Assembly (NCBI GenBank): GCA_964653145.1
Contig: CAZZCG010000015.1
Span: 1 to 64,000, forward strand
Origin: Pseudocalidococcus sp964653145
GTDB taxonomy: Bacteria > Cyanobacteriota > Cyanobacteriia > Thermosynechococcales > Thermosynechococcaceae
DNA length: 64,000 bases
Direction: 5' to 3'
Shown here one piece after another: positions 34,753 to 42,397 of this stretch; positions within the stretch are counted from its first letter, which is position 1, and every line of letters starts with the position of its first letter. Made by a program: the position numbers and the translations under genes. The notes under the pieces are model-generated. The model was not told the origin of the DNA. It saw nothing but the letters and a program-made list of their open reading frames with translations, and ran no database searches.

Positions 34753-37329
34753 ATGTCTAATTTTCAAGTTTCAAGTCAGCGGAACCCTTGCTTAGTCTGT
34801 GGCCGGACTAAGGATAAAGATTGCCGTATTTCAGAAGATGAGGGACTGGTGCTATGCCACACCGAACGTAACGGCCGCAAGCCAGGGGAAGAATTTAATG
34901 GCTTCATATATCTCGGTGAAATAACAGATGGGGCGGGGTGGGGCAAATGGCTCTTAAAGTCTGGTGAGTTCAAGAAAGAGCGGACTCCAGGCCAAGAATT
35001 TCGCTATCAGTTCACCGACACTGAGGGCAATCTTTTAGTTGAGGAAGTGCGGATTTATCAGGCCACGGGTGACAAGAAAACCTGGATGGAACCGAAAGGA
35101 GTTGATACCGCCAAACTTGCCCCCTATCGCTACATCGAGGCAATCCAGTCCCTAAAAGACGGTGCGGCCAAGTGCTTTATCTGTGAAGGGCCACCTAAAG
35201 CCGATGCCCTTTGGGAGTTGGGTATTTCGGCGGTTGCCTTTGCAAATGGGTTTAAGGCTAACCGTGATTCCCACTGGTTTGAGGGGTTTGAAGATCGGTT
35301 AATTGTTGCGGCAGATCGGGATAAACCAGGCCTGGAGAAAGCTGAAAAAGTCCTTAAAGCCTATCCCTTGGCTAAACTCCTGAAGCCATGCCCAGAGTCA
35401 GCATATTGGGAACCGGAATTTATTGCCCACGGCGGCGGCTTCGATATTAAAGATTGGATCGAGCAGCTTAAGCGTGAAGGACTGGACAGCGAGAAAATCC
35501 AGGCCAAGCTATGGGCAGCGGTGGAAGCTCCCCAGGCAACCCAGGCACCAGGTGAGCAGCCGGCCGAGGGCAAAGCCAAAAAAGGGCCACCAGTTTTTAA
35601 GCTCTTAATGGAAATTGCTGAAAATTGCGACCTTTGGCATTCCGATGACGGCGTAGCCTATGCCGATTTAGAAATTGAAGGTATCCGGCACACTTACCCC
35701 ATCCGGCGTAAAGCCTTTAAGACTTGGCTATCAAGCGAACTCTACAAGCGGCATGAAACCGGGGCTAATTCTGAGGCCATGGCTTCGTGCCTGAATGTTC
35801 TAGAGGCTAAGGCAACTTTTGAGGGGCAAGGGCGTAAGGTGTTTTTACGCACTGGGCAAGATGCCGATGGCACTGTTTATATTGATGCCGCTACCCAGGC
35901 CTGGGACGTAATCAAGGTGACGGCGGCGGGATGGGAGGTGATTGCCTCTAAGGATTGTCCTATCCGGTTTAGTCGCAACGAGGGGCAGCTACCGTTACCA
36001 CTTCCAGAACACGGCGGCGATCTATCCAAACTTTGGGACGTGGTCGCGGTCAATAAAAACTATCGGGGCCTGGTGCTGGCCTGGTTAGCTTTCTGTTTTG
36101 TTCCTAATGGCTCAAAGCCGATTCTGACGTTTCACGGGGCAAAAGGGGCGGGTAAATCGTGGGCCACGCAAGTTCTCAAATCCCTTATTGATCCAGGCAA
36201 AGCGGCGTTACTCCCAGCAGTTGGTGATCGGCGGGGACTGGCAGTGGCAGCCTCTAACCGTTGGGTGTTGAGTTATGACAACCTAACAACGCTGTCCACA
36301 GATCAACAGGATGCGCTGTGTTGTGCAGCAACCGGGGCGGGGTTTAGCCATCGAACCTTACACACCGATCTCGATGAAACTTTCATTGAATACACCAGGC
36401 CCCAAATCCTCACCAGTGTTGATTTAGTCCCAACCCGTAGCGACTTGTTAGACCGTTGCTTACTCATCAAACTTGACCGGATACCGGATAACGAGCGCAA
36501 GACAGAAGCCGAACTCAAGGAAACTTTAGCGGCACTCTCGCCAGGCCTGTTAGGGGCATTGCTTGACGTGGTAGCAGGGACATTAGGGACGTGGGGAACT
36601 GAATTTAATCGGGGTCATAATGAGCAAAAACTTCCCAGGCTTGCAGATTTTGGGCTATTCGCAATCAAGGCAGAAACCGCTTTGGGCCTGGAATCCGGTG
36701 GCTTTATGGCGACCTACCAGGCCAACATCGAGGCGGCACAGAATGAAGCCATCGAAGCCAACCCGATAGCGGCGGCCATCTTGGCATTGATGGAGCAGCA
36801 AACCCAATTCGATGGCACAGCGTCCGATCTGGTGGCCAAGCTCAAAACCGTTTCGGAAGATGCCAAGGTTCAGAAGCTCTCAGCGCGTACTCTGGGCAAA
36901 ACTCTATCCGGTAGTCTCAAACAGGATTTAGAGGCGGTCGGAATTGAGTGCGATAACTACCGAGTCCCCGGCGGCAAGCGCGAGCGCAAGTGGCTGATTT
37001 ACCAGTCAGAAGATGCCCGACCAGATAAACAGCCTTATTTGATGTCCCAAACGTCCCAAACGTCCCGGCAAGACCTAGAACCTAGTCACAGCAATGGTTT
37101 TAGCCCGGGACATGAAGCGGGACATCAAACGGAAATCCGGGACATCAAAACTCTAAACGTCCCGCAAACGTCTCTAAACGTCCCGCCTAATGTCCCTAAC
37201 GTCCCAACCCTAGAACCTAGTCACAGCAATGGTTTTGAAAATGACCGGGACATGAGGGACGTTTGGGACATGAAAAAGTCTTATTTATCTGGTGTCACAT
37301 CTTCTGATGATTGGGAGGGCATCGAGTGA
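34753..37329 (+). CDS. Primase-helicase: zinc finger, TOPRIM, P-loop ATPase
   Basis: An 858-residue replication protein. Residues 13-36 form a CHC2-like zinc site (C13, C16, C24, C35, H36). A TOPRIM domain follows with CFICEGPPKADAL near 142-154 and LIVAADRDKPG near 185. After an Ala/Pro-rich linker comes an ATPase domain with Walker A FHGAKGAGKSWATQ near residue 462 and a candidate Walker B WVLSYDNL. The last 110 residues are low-complexity and contain an in-frame duplication (LEPSHSNGF twice) whose DNA carries the GGGACRT array. AAGGAGG precedes the ATG. It would prime and unwind DNA for autonomous replication of the element. Confidence 0.82.
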   Translation: MSNFQVSSQRNPCLVCGRTKDKDCRISEDEGLVLCHTERNGRKPGEEFNGFIYLGEITDGAGWGKWLLKSGEFKKERTPGQEFRYQFTDTEGNLLVEEVRIYQATGDKKTWMEPKGVDTAKLAPYRYIEAIQSLKDGAAKCFICEGPPKADALWELGISAVAFANGFKANRDSHWFEGFEDRLIVAADRDKPGLEKAEKVLKAYPLAKLLKPCPESAYWEPEFIAHGGGFDIKDWIEQLKREGLDSEKIQAKLWAAVEAPQATQAPGEQPAEGKAKKGPPVFKLLMEIAENCDLWHSDDGVAYADLEIEGIRHTYPIRRKAFKTWLSSELYKRHETGANSEAMASCLNVLEAKATFEGQGRKVFLRTGQDADGTVYIDAATQAWDVIKVTAAGWEVIASKDCPIRFSRNEGQLPLPLPEHGGDLSKLWDVVAVNKNYRGLVLAWLAFCFVPNGSKPILTFHGAKGAGKSWATQVLKSLIDPGKAALLPAVGDRRGLAVAASNRWVLSYDNLTTLSTDQQDALCCAATGAGFSHRTLHTDLDETFIEYTRPQILTSVDLVPTRSDLLDRCLLIKLDRIPDNERKTEAELKETLAALSPGLLGALLDVVAGTLGTWGTEFNRGHNEQKLPRLADFGLFAIKAETALGLESGGFMATYQANIEAAQNEAIEANPIAAAILALMEQQTQFDGTASDLVAKLKTVSEDAKVQKLSARTLGKTLSGSLKQDLEAVGIECDNYRVPGGKRERKWLIYQSEDARPDKQPYLMSQTSQTSRQDLEPSHSNGFSPGHEAGHQTEIRDIKTLNVPQTSLNVPPNVPNVPTLEPSHSNGFENDRDMRDVWDMKKSYLSGVTSSDDWEGIE
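37042..37271. repeat. GGGACRT / AYGTCCC iteron array in the primase 3' end
   Basis: Thirteen exact heptamers lie in 230 bases. AYGTCCC begins at 37042, 37051, 37060, 37157, 37178, 37190 and 37199; GGGACRT begins at 37107, 37119, 37139, 37247, 37256 and 37265. At the left edge three copies point one way with 9-base spacing, and at the right edge three point the other way with 9-base spacing. A 28-base direct repeat (37074-37101 and 37209-37236) is nested inside. An origin embedded in an initiator gene, as in phage lambda O, is a plausible reading. Confidence 0.65.
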
Positions 37330-37676
37330 TGATTCCCGTTGCAGAATTTGCCCAGGCCCACGGGTGGCAACCGTATCAAGTGAGACAGCTTTGCCAAGAT
37401 TTGGGCATCCCTACGAAGGCATCTGAGCGCAGTCGAGAGGACTGGTATCGGCTAGAGCGAGCATTGGAGCAAGGCCCAGATTGGATGGCTCAAAAAAATT
37501 TGCTGCTTAGTTCAAAATCCCAGGCCAAGGCCAAACCTTTCACAACTTGGGATGTCAGCTTACCCAATGGAACTAAAGGCAAGGTGATCATCCCAAGCCT
37601 GGATTACAGCCTAGTGGTACTGGAAGACGGCACGAAGCAATGGGTATCAACTCAAGGACTGGAAGCGAGGCCATGA
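37329..37676 (+). CDS. Element protein, putative DNA-binding
   Basis: A 115-residue protein. The ATG at 37329 overlaps the primase stop (TGATG), with GGGAGGG about 10 bases ahead; the open frame extends to a TTG at 37311. The N terminus (AEFAQAHGWQPYQVRQLCQD then LGIP) looks like a helix-turn-helix; the C-terminal half (WDVSLPNGTKGKVIIPSLDY and SLVVLEDGTKQWV) looks like a small beta barrel. No named family is recognised. It is translationally coupled to the primase. Confidence 0.6.
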   Translation: MIPVAEFAQAHGWQPYQVRQLCQDLGIPTKASERSREDWYRLERALEQGPDWMAQKNLLLSSKSQAKAKPFTTWDVSLPNGTKGKVIIPSLDYSLVVLEDGTKQWVSTQGLEARP

Positions 37677-37813
37677 AAAAAACATTTACCCAACCCACTC
37701 CCCCGGACTGGATTGAAGCCTTGCTCAGTAGGGCCTGGAATCCTGAAGCAAATCACTTGGTCGATCTATGGCTTGCCATTGTCGAGAAACATTTAGAGGG
37801 GCAAAGCTCATGA
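37673..37813 (+). CDS. Small element protein, 46 aa
   Basis: A 46-residue frame that exactly fills the gap between its neighbours. It starts in the ATGA overlap with the upstream stop and ends in an ATGA overlap with the methyltransferase start. The peptide includes PPDWIEALLSRAWNPEANHL and VDLWLAIVEKHLEG, helical and acidic. Perfect coupling on both sides is the evidence that it is translated; function is unknown. Confidence 0.6.
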   Translation: MKKTFTQPTPPDWIEALLSRAWNPEANHLVDLWLAIVEKHLEGQSS

Positions 37814-38469
37814 CTAAATACCGTTGCGTGATTGCTGATCCTCCGTGGAGTTACAGCAACCGTCAGAATGGGGCGGCGGCAAAGCATTACGCCACGATGA
37901 CGGCAGCACAGATCAAAGCCTTGCCGATCTCAAAGTTGGTGGATCGGGATTGCGTTTTATTGCTGTGGGCCACAAACCCATGCCTACCCGATGCCATAGC
38001 AGTCATCCAGGCCTGGGGATTCACTTACAAAACTGCATTCCCATGGATCAAGCTGCATGATGTCGAGAGCGAAACCTTAGCCTATGGGCCTGGTTATTGG
38101 GTAAGGGGATGCTCCGAGTTAATCCTGATTGCGTCCAGGGGCAATGCTAAAGCTCCTCACAGTTCAGACTTGGGGATTCTGTGCAGCGAGCGGTTTAACC
38201 ATAGCCGTAAACCTAAATCAATCCATGACTATGCAGAGCGAAATTTACCAGGTCCCTATCTAGAACTGTTTGCCAGGGAGACCCGGCCGGGATGGGACAG
38301 CTTTGGCAATGAGTTAGGGAGCAAGTCCGTAGAGATGCCACCTAACCAGGGATGGGAAGAAACCAAGCTGATTAAAGGCAACCGCTATAAATACCGTTGC
38401 TGGCGGGATGAGCAAGGGCGGCGGCGTTCAAAGTATCTCGGAAAAGTTCAACAGGAGGCTACTGCATGA
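37810..38469 (+). CDS. MT-A70 family adenine methyltransferase
   Basis: About 219 residues. The catalytic DPPW lies at residues 10-13 (CVIADPPWSYSN), with later motifs LLLWATNPCLPDAIAVIQAW, FTYKTAFPWIK, YWVRGCSELILIASRGN and ELFARETRPGWDSFGNE, all standard for MT-A70 N6-adenine methyltransferases. I chose the ATG at 37810 for its ATGA overlap with the upstream stop; the open frame reaches back to 37768. No restriction endonuclease is adjacent, so it is a solitary methyltransferase, probably protecting the element from host restriction or marking its replication sites. The C terminus has a short basic extension (RRRSKYLGKVQ). Confidence 0.88.
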   Translation: MTKYRCVIADPPWSYSNRQNGAAAKHYATMTAAQIKALPISKLVDRDCVLLLWATNPCLPDAIAVIQAWGFTYKTAFPWIKLHDVESETLAYGPGYWVRGCSELILIASRGNAKAPHSSDLGILCSERFNHSRKPKSIHDYAERNLPGPYLELFARETRPGWDSFGNELGSKSVEMPPNQGWEETKLIKGNRYKYRCWRDEQGRRRSKYLGKVQQEATA

Positions 38470-38657
38470 GCTACCAGATCGGACAAAGACTGTTACTCAG
38501 AACCCCGATTCACTGGAAAAAACCGGCCTGGTACACGGTCACGACCGAAGCAAATCGATGGGGCATCGTCTTAGTTCAAGCCGATTCTGGGGCAATTTCT
38601 GGGTTAACGATTGAGCAAATTAAACAGTATGAGGACGCGGCAAAATGCAAGATTTAA
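38466..38657 (+). CDS. Small element protein, 63 aa
   Basis: A 63-residue basic protein starting in an ATGA overlap with the methyltransferase stop and ending 13 bases inside the RusA gene. The sequence (IGQRLLLRTPIHWKKPAWYT and GIVLVQADSGAISGLTIEQI) suggests a small SH3-like beta barrel. Function unknown; reality is supported by tight coupling on both sides. Confidence 0.6.
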   Translation: MSYQIGQRLLLRTPIHWKKPAWYTVTTEANRWGIVLVQADSGAISGLTIEQIKQYEDAAKCKI

Positions 38658-39007
38658 TCGTGTTGACCCTATCCGGGCGAATAGTCCCCAAGGCACGGCC
38701 GAGATTTTCAAAGGGGCATAGCTATCTCCCATCGAACTATCGAACCTGGAAAGAGCAAGCCATCACATCAGTTATCGACCAGTTGCCTTTAGGCTTTAGA
38801 ACCTACTCCCAGGCCTGTGTAGCGATTGACTTGCGTGGCAGTCTGAGAGGTGACGCTGATAACCTTGCCGGGGCAATTCTGGATGTTTTAACCCAGGCCC
38901 AAGTCTTGAAAGATGACCGATTATCTTGCCTTCCCAAGCTCACCATTCGATACGTCAAGAGTAAAACCCCAGGAGCAATCATCACACTGCTAGGGGTGAC
39001 GGCATGA
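38645..39007 (+). CDS. RusA-like Holliday-junction resolvase
   Basis: A 120-residue protein with the RusA pattern: LTLSGRIVPKARPRFSKGHS at the N terminus and GDADNLAGAILDVLTQAQVL then KDDRL, where the aspartates of DADN and KDD are the metal ligands. RusA cuts four-way junctions in phage-like recombination and replication. The start overlaps the previous gene by 13 bases and the stop overlaps the next start (ATGA). Confidence 0.85.
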   Translation: MQDLIVLTLSGRIVPKARPRFSKGHSYLPSNYRTWKEQAITSVIDQLPLGFRTYSQACVAIDLRGSLRGDADNLAGAILDVLTQAQVLKDDRLSCLPKLTIRYVKSKTPGAIITLLGVTA

Positions 39008-39321
39008 GTTACCCATTGTCGCTACTCCTAGAAAACCAGCGGCGGCAATCCCAGGCCACGCAGCGACTACTCCAGTCCTGGGTGAGCAACCCATCCCTAA
39101 GTGTTAGAAAGCTGGCCAAGGCGGCGGGGGTGGGTACAGCAACATCGAGGCATTTCTTAGCCAAGATTAAAAACCCGTCAACTACAGTGCTTTGCATCGT
39201 CAAACATGGATTTTGCTGTGCATACCAGGGACGTGTATTCAAAGCAGGGAGCCGATTACAGCTATCCCTGGATGACTACCTTAAACGCCAGGTGCAAGTA
39301 CGGGTATTATGCTTACGCTGA
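39004..39321 (+). CDS. Element protein with helix-turn-helix, 105 aa
   Basis: A 105-residue basic protein beginning in an ATGA overlap with the RusA-like gene. The segment LSVRKLAKAAGVGTATSRHF then LAKI is a good helix-turn-helix candidate. The C-terminal half contains IVKHGFCCAYQGRVFKAGSR. It is the last gene of the rightward block and may be a regulator. No family name is recognised. Confidence 0.6.
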   Translation: MSYPLSLLLENQRRQSQATQRLLQSWVSNPSLSVRKLAKAAGVGTATSRHFLAKIKNPSTTVLCIVKHGFCCAYQGRVFKAGSRLQLSLDDYLKRQVQVRVLCLR

Positions 39322-39511
39322 GAGTAAAAGGTACTTTACCGGGATTACTAGAGCGGATACGGCAAGCGCAGACTATCGCTAGATATAAACCTTGAAATTT
39401 GGTTTATTAGTTTACTTGTATCCCAAAAACCTTGATGGATAAGGCTTATAGCGATTAAGCCCAATTAAACCAAGTTAATAGTGAATAACTTCCAGTCCAT
39501 CGGATTACTTC
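39322..39511. other. Convergent junction with a hairpin
   Basis: The two blocks of the element converge here. GGCTTA (39443-39448) and TAAGCC (39456-39461) form a perfect 6-bp stem with a 7-base loop, usable as a terminator from either side. Nothing else is seen. Confidence 0.35.
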
Positions 39512-39736
39512 CTATTTCCTCCTGCCAGAACGCTTCTCCGGTGGGGTTGTCAAACGCTTCTCAGCAGCCTCCAGGTGGACAAAGTAGAAGGGTCGCTTAG
39601 AGCCTGGTGTCCGACGGTCTTGGACTTCGTAACCAATTCTTAAAACTCCAGTCCGAATGGCGTGATAAAGCGAAAATTGGTTTCTATATCCCAACCGTTC
39701 AGCAGCGTCCTTGGCAGGTAAAAACTTGGATACCAT
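39512..39736 (-). CDS. Excisionase-like small HTH protein
   Basis: About 74 residues. I chose the ATG at 39736 with GAGGA 8 bases upstream; the open frame has a TTG at 39751. The pattern FLPAKDAAERLGYRNQFSLY then HAIRTGVLRIGYEVQDRRTP and YFVHLEAAEKRL fits a winged MerR/excisionase-type DNA-binding protein. It is a candidate recombination directionality factor for the element. It is the distal gene of the leftward block. Confidence 0.6.
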   Translation of the reverse strand: MVSKFLPAKDAAERLGYRNQFSLYHAIRTGVLRIGYEVQDRRTPGSKRPFYFVHLEAAEKRLTTPPEKRSGRRK

Positions 39737-39810
39737 TTGCTTAATCCTCAAGATGCCTGAATAGGTAACGGGGGGGATTAAGGCTCCCCCCAGGCCTGGA
39801 TGAAACGACC

Positions 39811-40011
39811 TTAAAGCCGAACTTCGTTTAGGCGTTTCTTGACATGCTTCAACTCAAACGCAATATCTTGGAGGTCATTTCCAAGAGCATCGAATATATC
39901 CGACAACTCCCCATCATTCCGGTCGCGCAGCCTGTGAAGCCCAAAGCTCAGTACGGTTAGCTTGGCTGCAGCAAGCCCTAGATTTTTTTGATTGTCTTGA
40001 AGTTCTTCCAT
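39811..40011 (-). CDS. Small element protein, 66 aa
   Basis: A 66-residue helical protein (DNQKNLGLAAAKLTVLSFGL, then IFDALGNDLQDIAFELKHVK), with AAGGA ahead of its start. It lies between the Rad52-like gene and the excisionase-like gene in the same direction. Function unknown. Confidence 0.55.
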   Translation of the reverse strand: MEELQDNQKNLGLAAAKLTVLSFGLHRLRDRNDGELSDIFDALGNDLQDIAFELKHVKKRLNEVRL

Positions 40012-40086
40012 GATGCCAATCCTTAAAAAAGTGTGAACAGTAAACCCTGGTTAGTCACTCCCCAGGAAATCAACAGGAAATCAGCA

Positions 40087-40512
40087 TTATTTGTCGTACA
40101 GGTATAAACCCAATCCAAATCGAGCGCAGGCCCTTCTGAATGCCATAGACTCAGCGTTACTGGATGGATCACCATAACTTGAGCAATCCAGTAATTCTGT
40201 CCCGGTGGCACATCGCACGATTAGCCCATCAGCAGTGGGGATGGAAAGGCTACCCACTATGAAGATGCGGCTATCGGTTAACTCAAGTTTGGTAATCTCC
40301 CAGGCCCAGCCTGGGCAATACTTATCCAGAATCTTGTTAGCGGTGTGCCAAGAGATGTAGGTCAAATCCTTTCCCCCTTGGCGGCGCGTTGAGAGTAACT
40401 GTGGGGGCAAGGGTCGGGACAGTGCGGACTGGATTTGCTTAAGACTCCATTCCCCGGGCATAGAGGGCGGTTCTAAGACCTCGGAAATGGGATTAGGTAA
40501 GGTTGCATTCAT
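40087..40512 (-). CDS. Rad52/Rad22-like single-strand annealing protein
   Basis: A 141-residue protein. The core matches phage-type Rad52 proteins: DLTYISWHTANKILDKYCPG then WAWEIT, a beta strand region with SRIFIVGSLSIPTADGLIVR, and the signature SSNAESMAFRRACARFGLGL ending LYLYDK. Such proteins anneal complementary strands during phage recombination and plasmid maintenance. GGAGAA precedes the ATG. Together with the RusA-like resolvase it gives the element its own recombination machinery. Confidence 0.82.
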   Translation of the reverse strand: MNATLPNPISEVLEPPSMPGEWSLKQIQSALSRPLPPQLLSTRRQGGKDLTYISWHTANKILDKYCPGWAWEITKLELTDSRIFIVGSLSIPTADGLIVRCATGTELLDCSSYGDPSSNAESMAFRRACARFGLGLYLYDK

Positions 40513-40580
40513 TGGTCATTCTCCATCGGTTCTAGGGGCAAAATTGGCGGGGATATAAGCCCATCCCCAGGGGCATCAGA

Positions 40581-40751
40581 TTATTGGGGGCAATCTTCCA
40601 AAACTTCAGAGGGTGGGAGACACTCTAAGCAATCCCAGTAGTCAGATTCATGGGTATCGTCAAACATGAATGGCTCACTGTCAGCTTCAGCAGCTAAACG
40701 GTCATTATCTTGTTGTTCACGAAGGTTGTTGATGTAATCTTGATAAGTCAT
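40581..40751 (-). CDS. Small acidic element protein, 56 aa
   Basis: A complete 56-residue frame from the ATG at 40751 to TAA at 40581. The peptide starts TYQDYINNLREQQDNDRLAA and ends with YWDCLECLPPSEVLEDC. It is very acidic, with three cysteines near the end. It sits between the SWIM and Rad52-like genes on the same strand with short gaps. Coding is supported by position and composition only; DNA mimicry is a possibility, not a claim. Confidence 0.5.
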   Translation of the reverse strand: MTYQDYINNLREQQDNDRLAAEADSEPFMFDDTHESDYWDCLECLPPSEVLEDCPQ

Positions 40752-40842
40752 TTTCTGTCACCATTCCTATCTAATTTTAACGTTGATTACTGTTAGATTG
40801 TTGTGACCAGGGAGAGGCTGTAAACCCCTCCCTGATTACGTT

Positions 40843-41280
40843 CTAGCCATTGATGTAATCGGCTAGTGAAGCAAAACCGAGATGGTTTAATGTGGCATAA
40901 CAATGCTTGCAGCAAGCCTTTTTCATCACGGCAGCTTGGGATTGATAATCTTGGCAAGTACAGGTGAGTTTATCGGTTAAGCATTGAACCAAGTAGGAAC
41001 CATCTTTGCTGGAAGAACTAACCATGTACTCCCCAGACTCAAAAGGCACTTTGACAACTTCTAAGCCAGTAGCCCCAGCTTTGCGGAACTCTACGAATTG
41101 CTGACGGAATTTAGCCTTAGAAACGAAGCGGGACACTTGACCTTTGGCATGGATGTAAACCACGTTGAACCAAACTTGAACCTTGATGCCGTTGAACTTT
41201 TTGCCCAGGATGCGGATGGCGTTAGAGACAGAGTAGATAAGCTCTTGGGCGGTTTTGGTGACTTTGGTGGTGGTGTACAT
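40843..41280 (-). CDS. SWIM zinc-finger protein
   Basis: About 145 residues. I chose the ATG at 41280 because AAAGGAG lies 9 bases upstream; the open frame extends to 41418 through the repeat region. The C-terminal SWIM motif is visible as LTCTCQDYQSQ, then 6 residues, then ACCKHCYATL (CxC ... CxH). SWIM domains bind nucleic acid or partner proteins and occur with recombination factors. The N-terminal half includes GKKFNGIKVQVWFNVVYIHA. It is the first gene of the leftward block and is divergent from the 41497 gene across the repeat array. Confidence 0.75.
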   Translation of the reverse strand: MYTTTKVTKTAQELIYSVSNAIRILGKKFNGIKVQVWFNVVYIHAKGQVSRFVSKAKFRQQFVEFRKAGATGLEVVKVPFESGEYMVSSSSKDGSYLVQCLTDKLTCTCQDYQSQAAVMKKACCKHCYATLNHLGFASLADYING

Positions 41281-41357
41281 TTGAGAAACTCCTTTATCGG
41301 GGTGATGGGAAGGTGATTTGCTTGGCGGCTCTTGCCTTCCCTCTACAATTTCTAATA

Positions 41358-41493
41358 TATCTGAGTTACACAGAAACATCAACAGATAAATGATATGAAT
41401 TATCTGTGTAACACTCATATTTTAATAAGCTAGGCTTATCTGTGTAACTCGATATTTATCTGTGTTACTCTATCTGTGGTGTTACACGGATAA
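41358..41493. repeat. ATCTGTGTAAC repeat array in the divergent promoter
   Basis: Copies of TTATCTGTGTAACAC or close variants start near 41358, 41400, 41436, 41456 and 41471, with inverted copies at about 41361-41378 and 41478-41492 and a CAGATAA/TTATCTG inverted pair at 41383 and 41400. The array fills the gap between the SWIM gene and the 41497 gene and ends 4 bases before the ATG of the latter. It is either a multi-site operator or an iteron cluster. Confidence 0.75.
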
Positions 41494-41496
41494 TGT

Positions 41497-41820
41497 ATGG
41501 GCAATCCTAATCCCAAAATTTCTGAAAAGTTTCTGAAGTTGACCAGGCCCATTGCTCCCATCCCAGGCAATGAACCATTGGCATCTAAGCCGGTGGCAGT
41601 AAGGATAGGGGTATCGGTTTATGAGTCAGTGAATCGCCTAAGTAAATCAGATCGGGTGGGTTGGCTCCGCAGAGTCATCACTGAAGCTGCCCAGCGTGAA
41701 CTGATGGGCAATGAACCCGCAGCTGTAGATGTTGCAGATACCAGGCCTGGGGATGTTGCCGCAGCTGTAGCAACTCCTAAACGGCGCGGGCGTAAACCCA
41801 AGGGAGAAACCCATGAGTGA
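41497..41820 (+). CDS. Element protein, putative DNA-binding regulator
   Basis: A 107-residue protein. A central segment (VAVRIGVSVYESVNRLSKSD, VGWLRRVITEAAQREL) resembles a ribbon-helix-helix-like copy-control or partition protein, and the C-terminal KRRGRKPKG is AT-hook-like. Its ATG lies right at the edge of the repeat array, leaving little leader, so it may bind the array and control itself. It overlaps the next gene by 8 bases. Confidence 0.6.
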   Translation: MGNPNPKISEKFLKLTRPIAPIPGNEPLASKPVAVRIGVSVYESVNRLSKSDRVGWLRRVITEAAQRELMGNEPAAVDVADTRPGDVAAAVATPKRRGRKPKGETHE

Positions 41821-42088
41821 GCCGATAACAGCCAGTGAAGCCAAGCAAATCATGGATGCTATCCAGGCCCTAACCTTGGAGGTCAAGGTTAACCAGGCCA
41901 AGAATGATGAGCAATTCAGGGCACTTAACGAAAAAGTTGATGCTCTACGCTCTGAACTCCGAGATGACGTTAACGAGCTTCGGACTCAGCAACGCTCTAC
42001 CGATGGGCGGCTATGGGCCTTCATTGTGGGCCTGGTGACATTGGTCGGTAGTGGGGTGATTAAAGTCCTATGGTTTGACCGTCCCTAA
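41813..42088 (+). CDS. Coiled-coil protein with C-terminal membrane anchor
   Basis: A 91-residue protein. Residues about 10-65 are a heptad-rich coiled coil (AIQALTLEVKVNQAKNDEQF, LNEKVDALRSELRDDVNELR) and the C-terminal 25 residues form a membrane helix (WAFIVGLVTLVGSGVIKVLW). It begins inside the stop of the 41497 gene, so the two are coupled. The layout resembles small phage-element membrane proteins of unknown role; tethering or exclusion are possible. Confidence 0.65.
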   Translation: MSEPITASEAKQIMDAIQALTLEVKVNQAKNDEQFRALNEKVDALRSELRDDVNELRTQQRSTDGRLWAFIVGLVTLVGSGVIKVLWFDRP

Positions 42089-42118
42089 AAAAACACCCAA
42101 GCTTTGCCGGGCCTGGGT
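42087..42118 (-). terminator. Leftward terminator near the right end of the element
   Basis: ACCCAAGC (42095-42102) pairs with GCCTGGGT (42111-42118) with one mismatch; on the minus strand it is followed by seven T residues (42087-42093). It would stop transcription entering the element from the right flank, and the stem could also end rightward transcripts. Confidence 0.5.
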
Positions 42119-42397
42119 TATTCAACTAAAAAACTTTCACTGGTGATCGTCCCATGTCTGAATGAGTTTTCAAACCCTGACAACTAAATAAAAGCTGACA
42201 TCTGACTGTCCATACCAGTTCTGGGGCTGGCAGACGAAACGCCTAAGACAAGGAATTAAAACCTGGCGGTGTCTATAAATCTCCAATACTCTCTATTCCA
42301 AGCCAGTATCACTTGGGGGTAACTATGGGGGTAGTCAATTAATGAGTCTCAATGAGAATCCTTATATAGCAATACTTCCAGAGCTTAGTTGCATGGA
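42119..42397. other. Right-end non-coding region of the element
   Basis: No gene is supported. Near 42313-42335 are CTTGGGGGTAACTATGGGGG-type repeats, similar to the GGGGTAAG repeats near the left end; both could be arm-type sites for the recombinase that moves the element. Confidence 0.35.

Noticed and set aside
37042..37271. CRISPR-like array in the primase tail
   Set aside because: Heptamers occur in both orientations with unequal spacing and no unique spacers; iterons fit better. No CRISPR array is seen elsewhere in the window.
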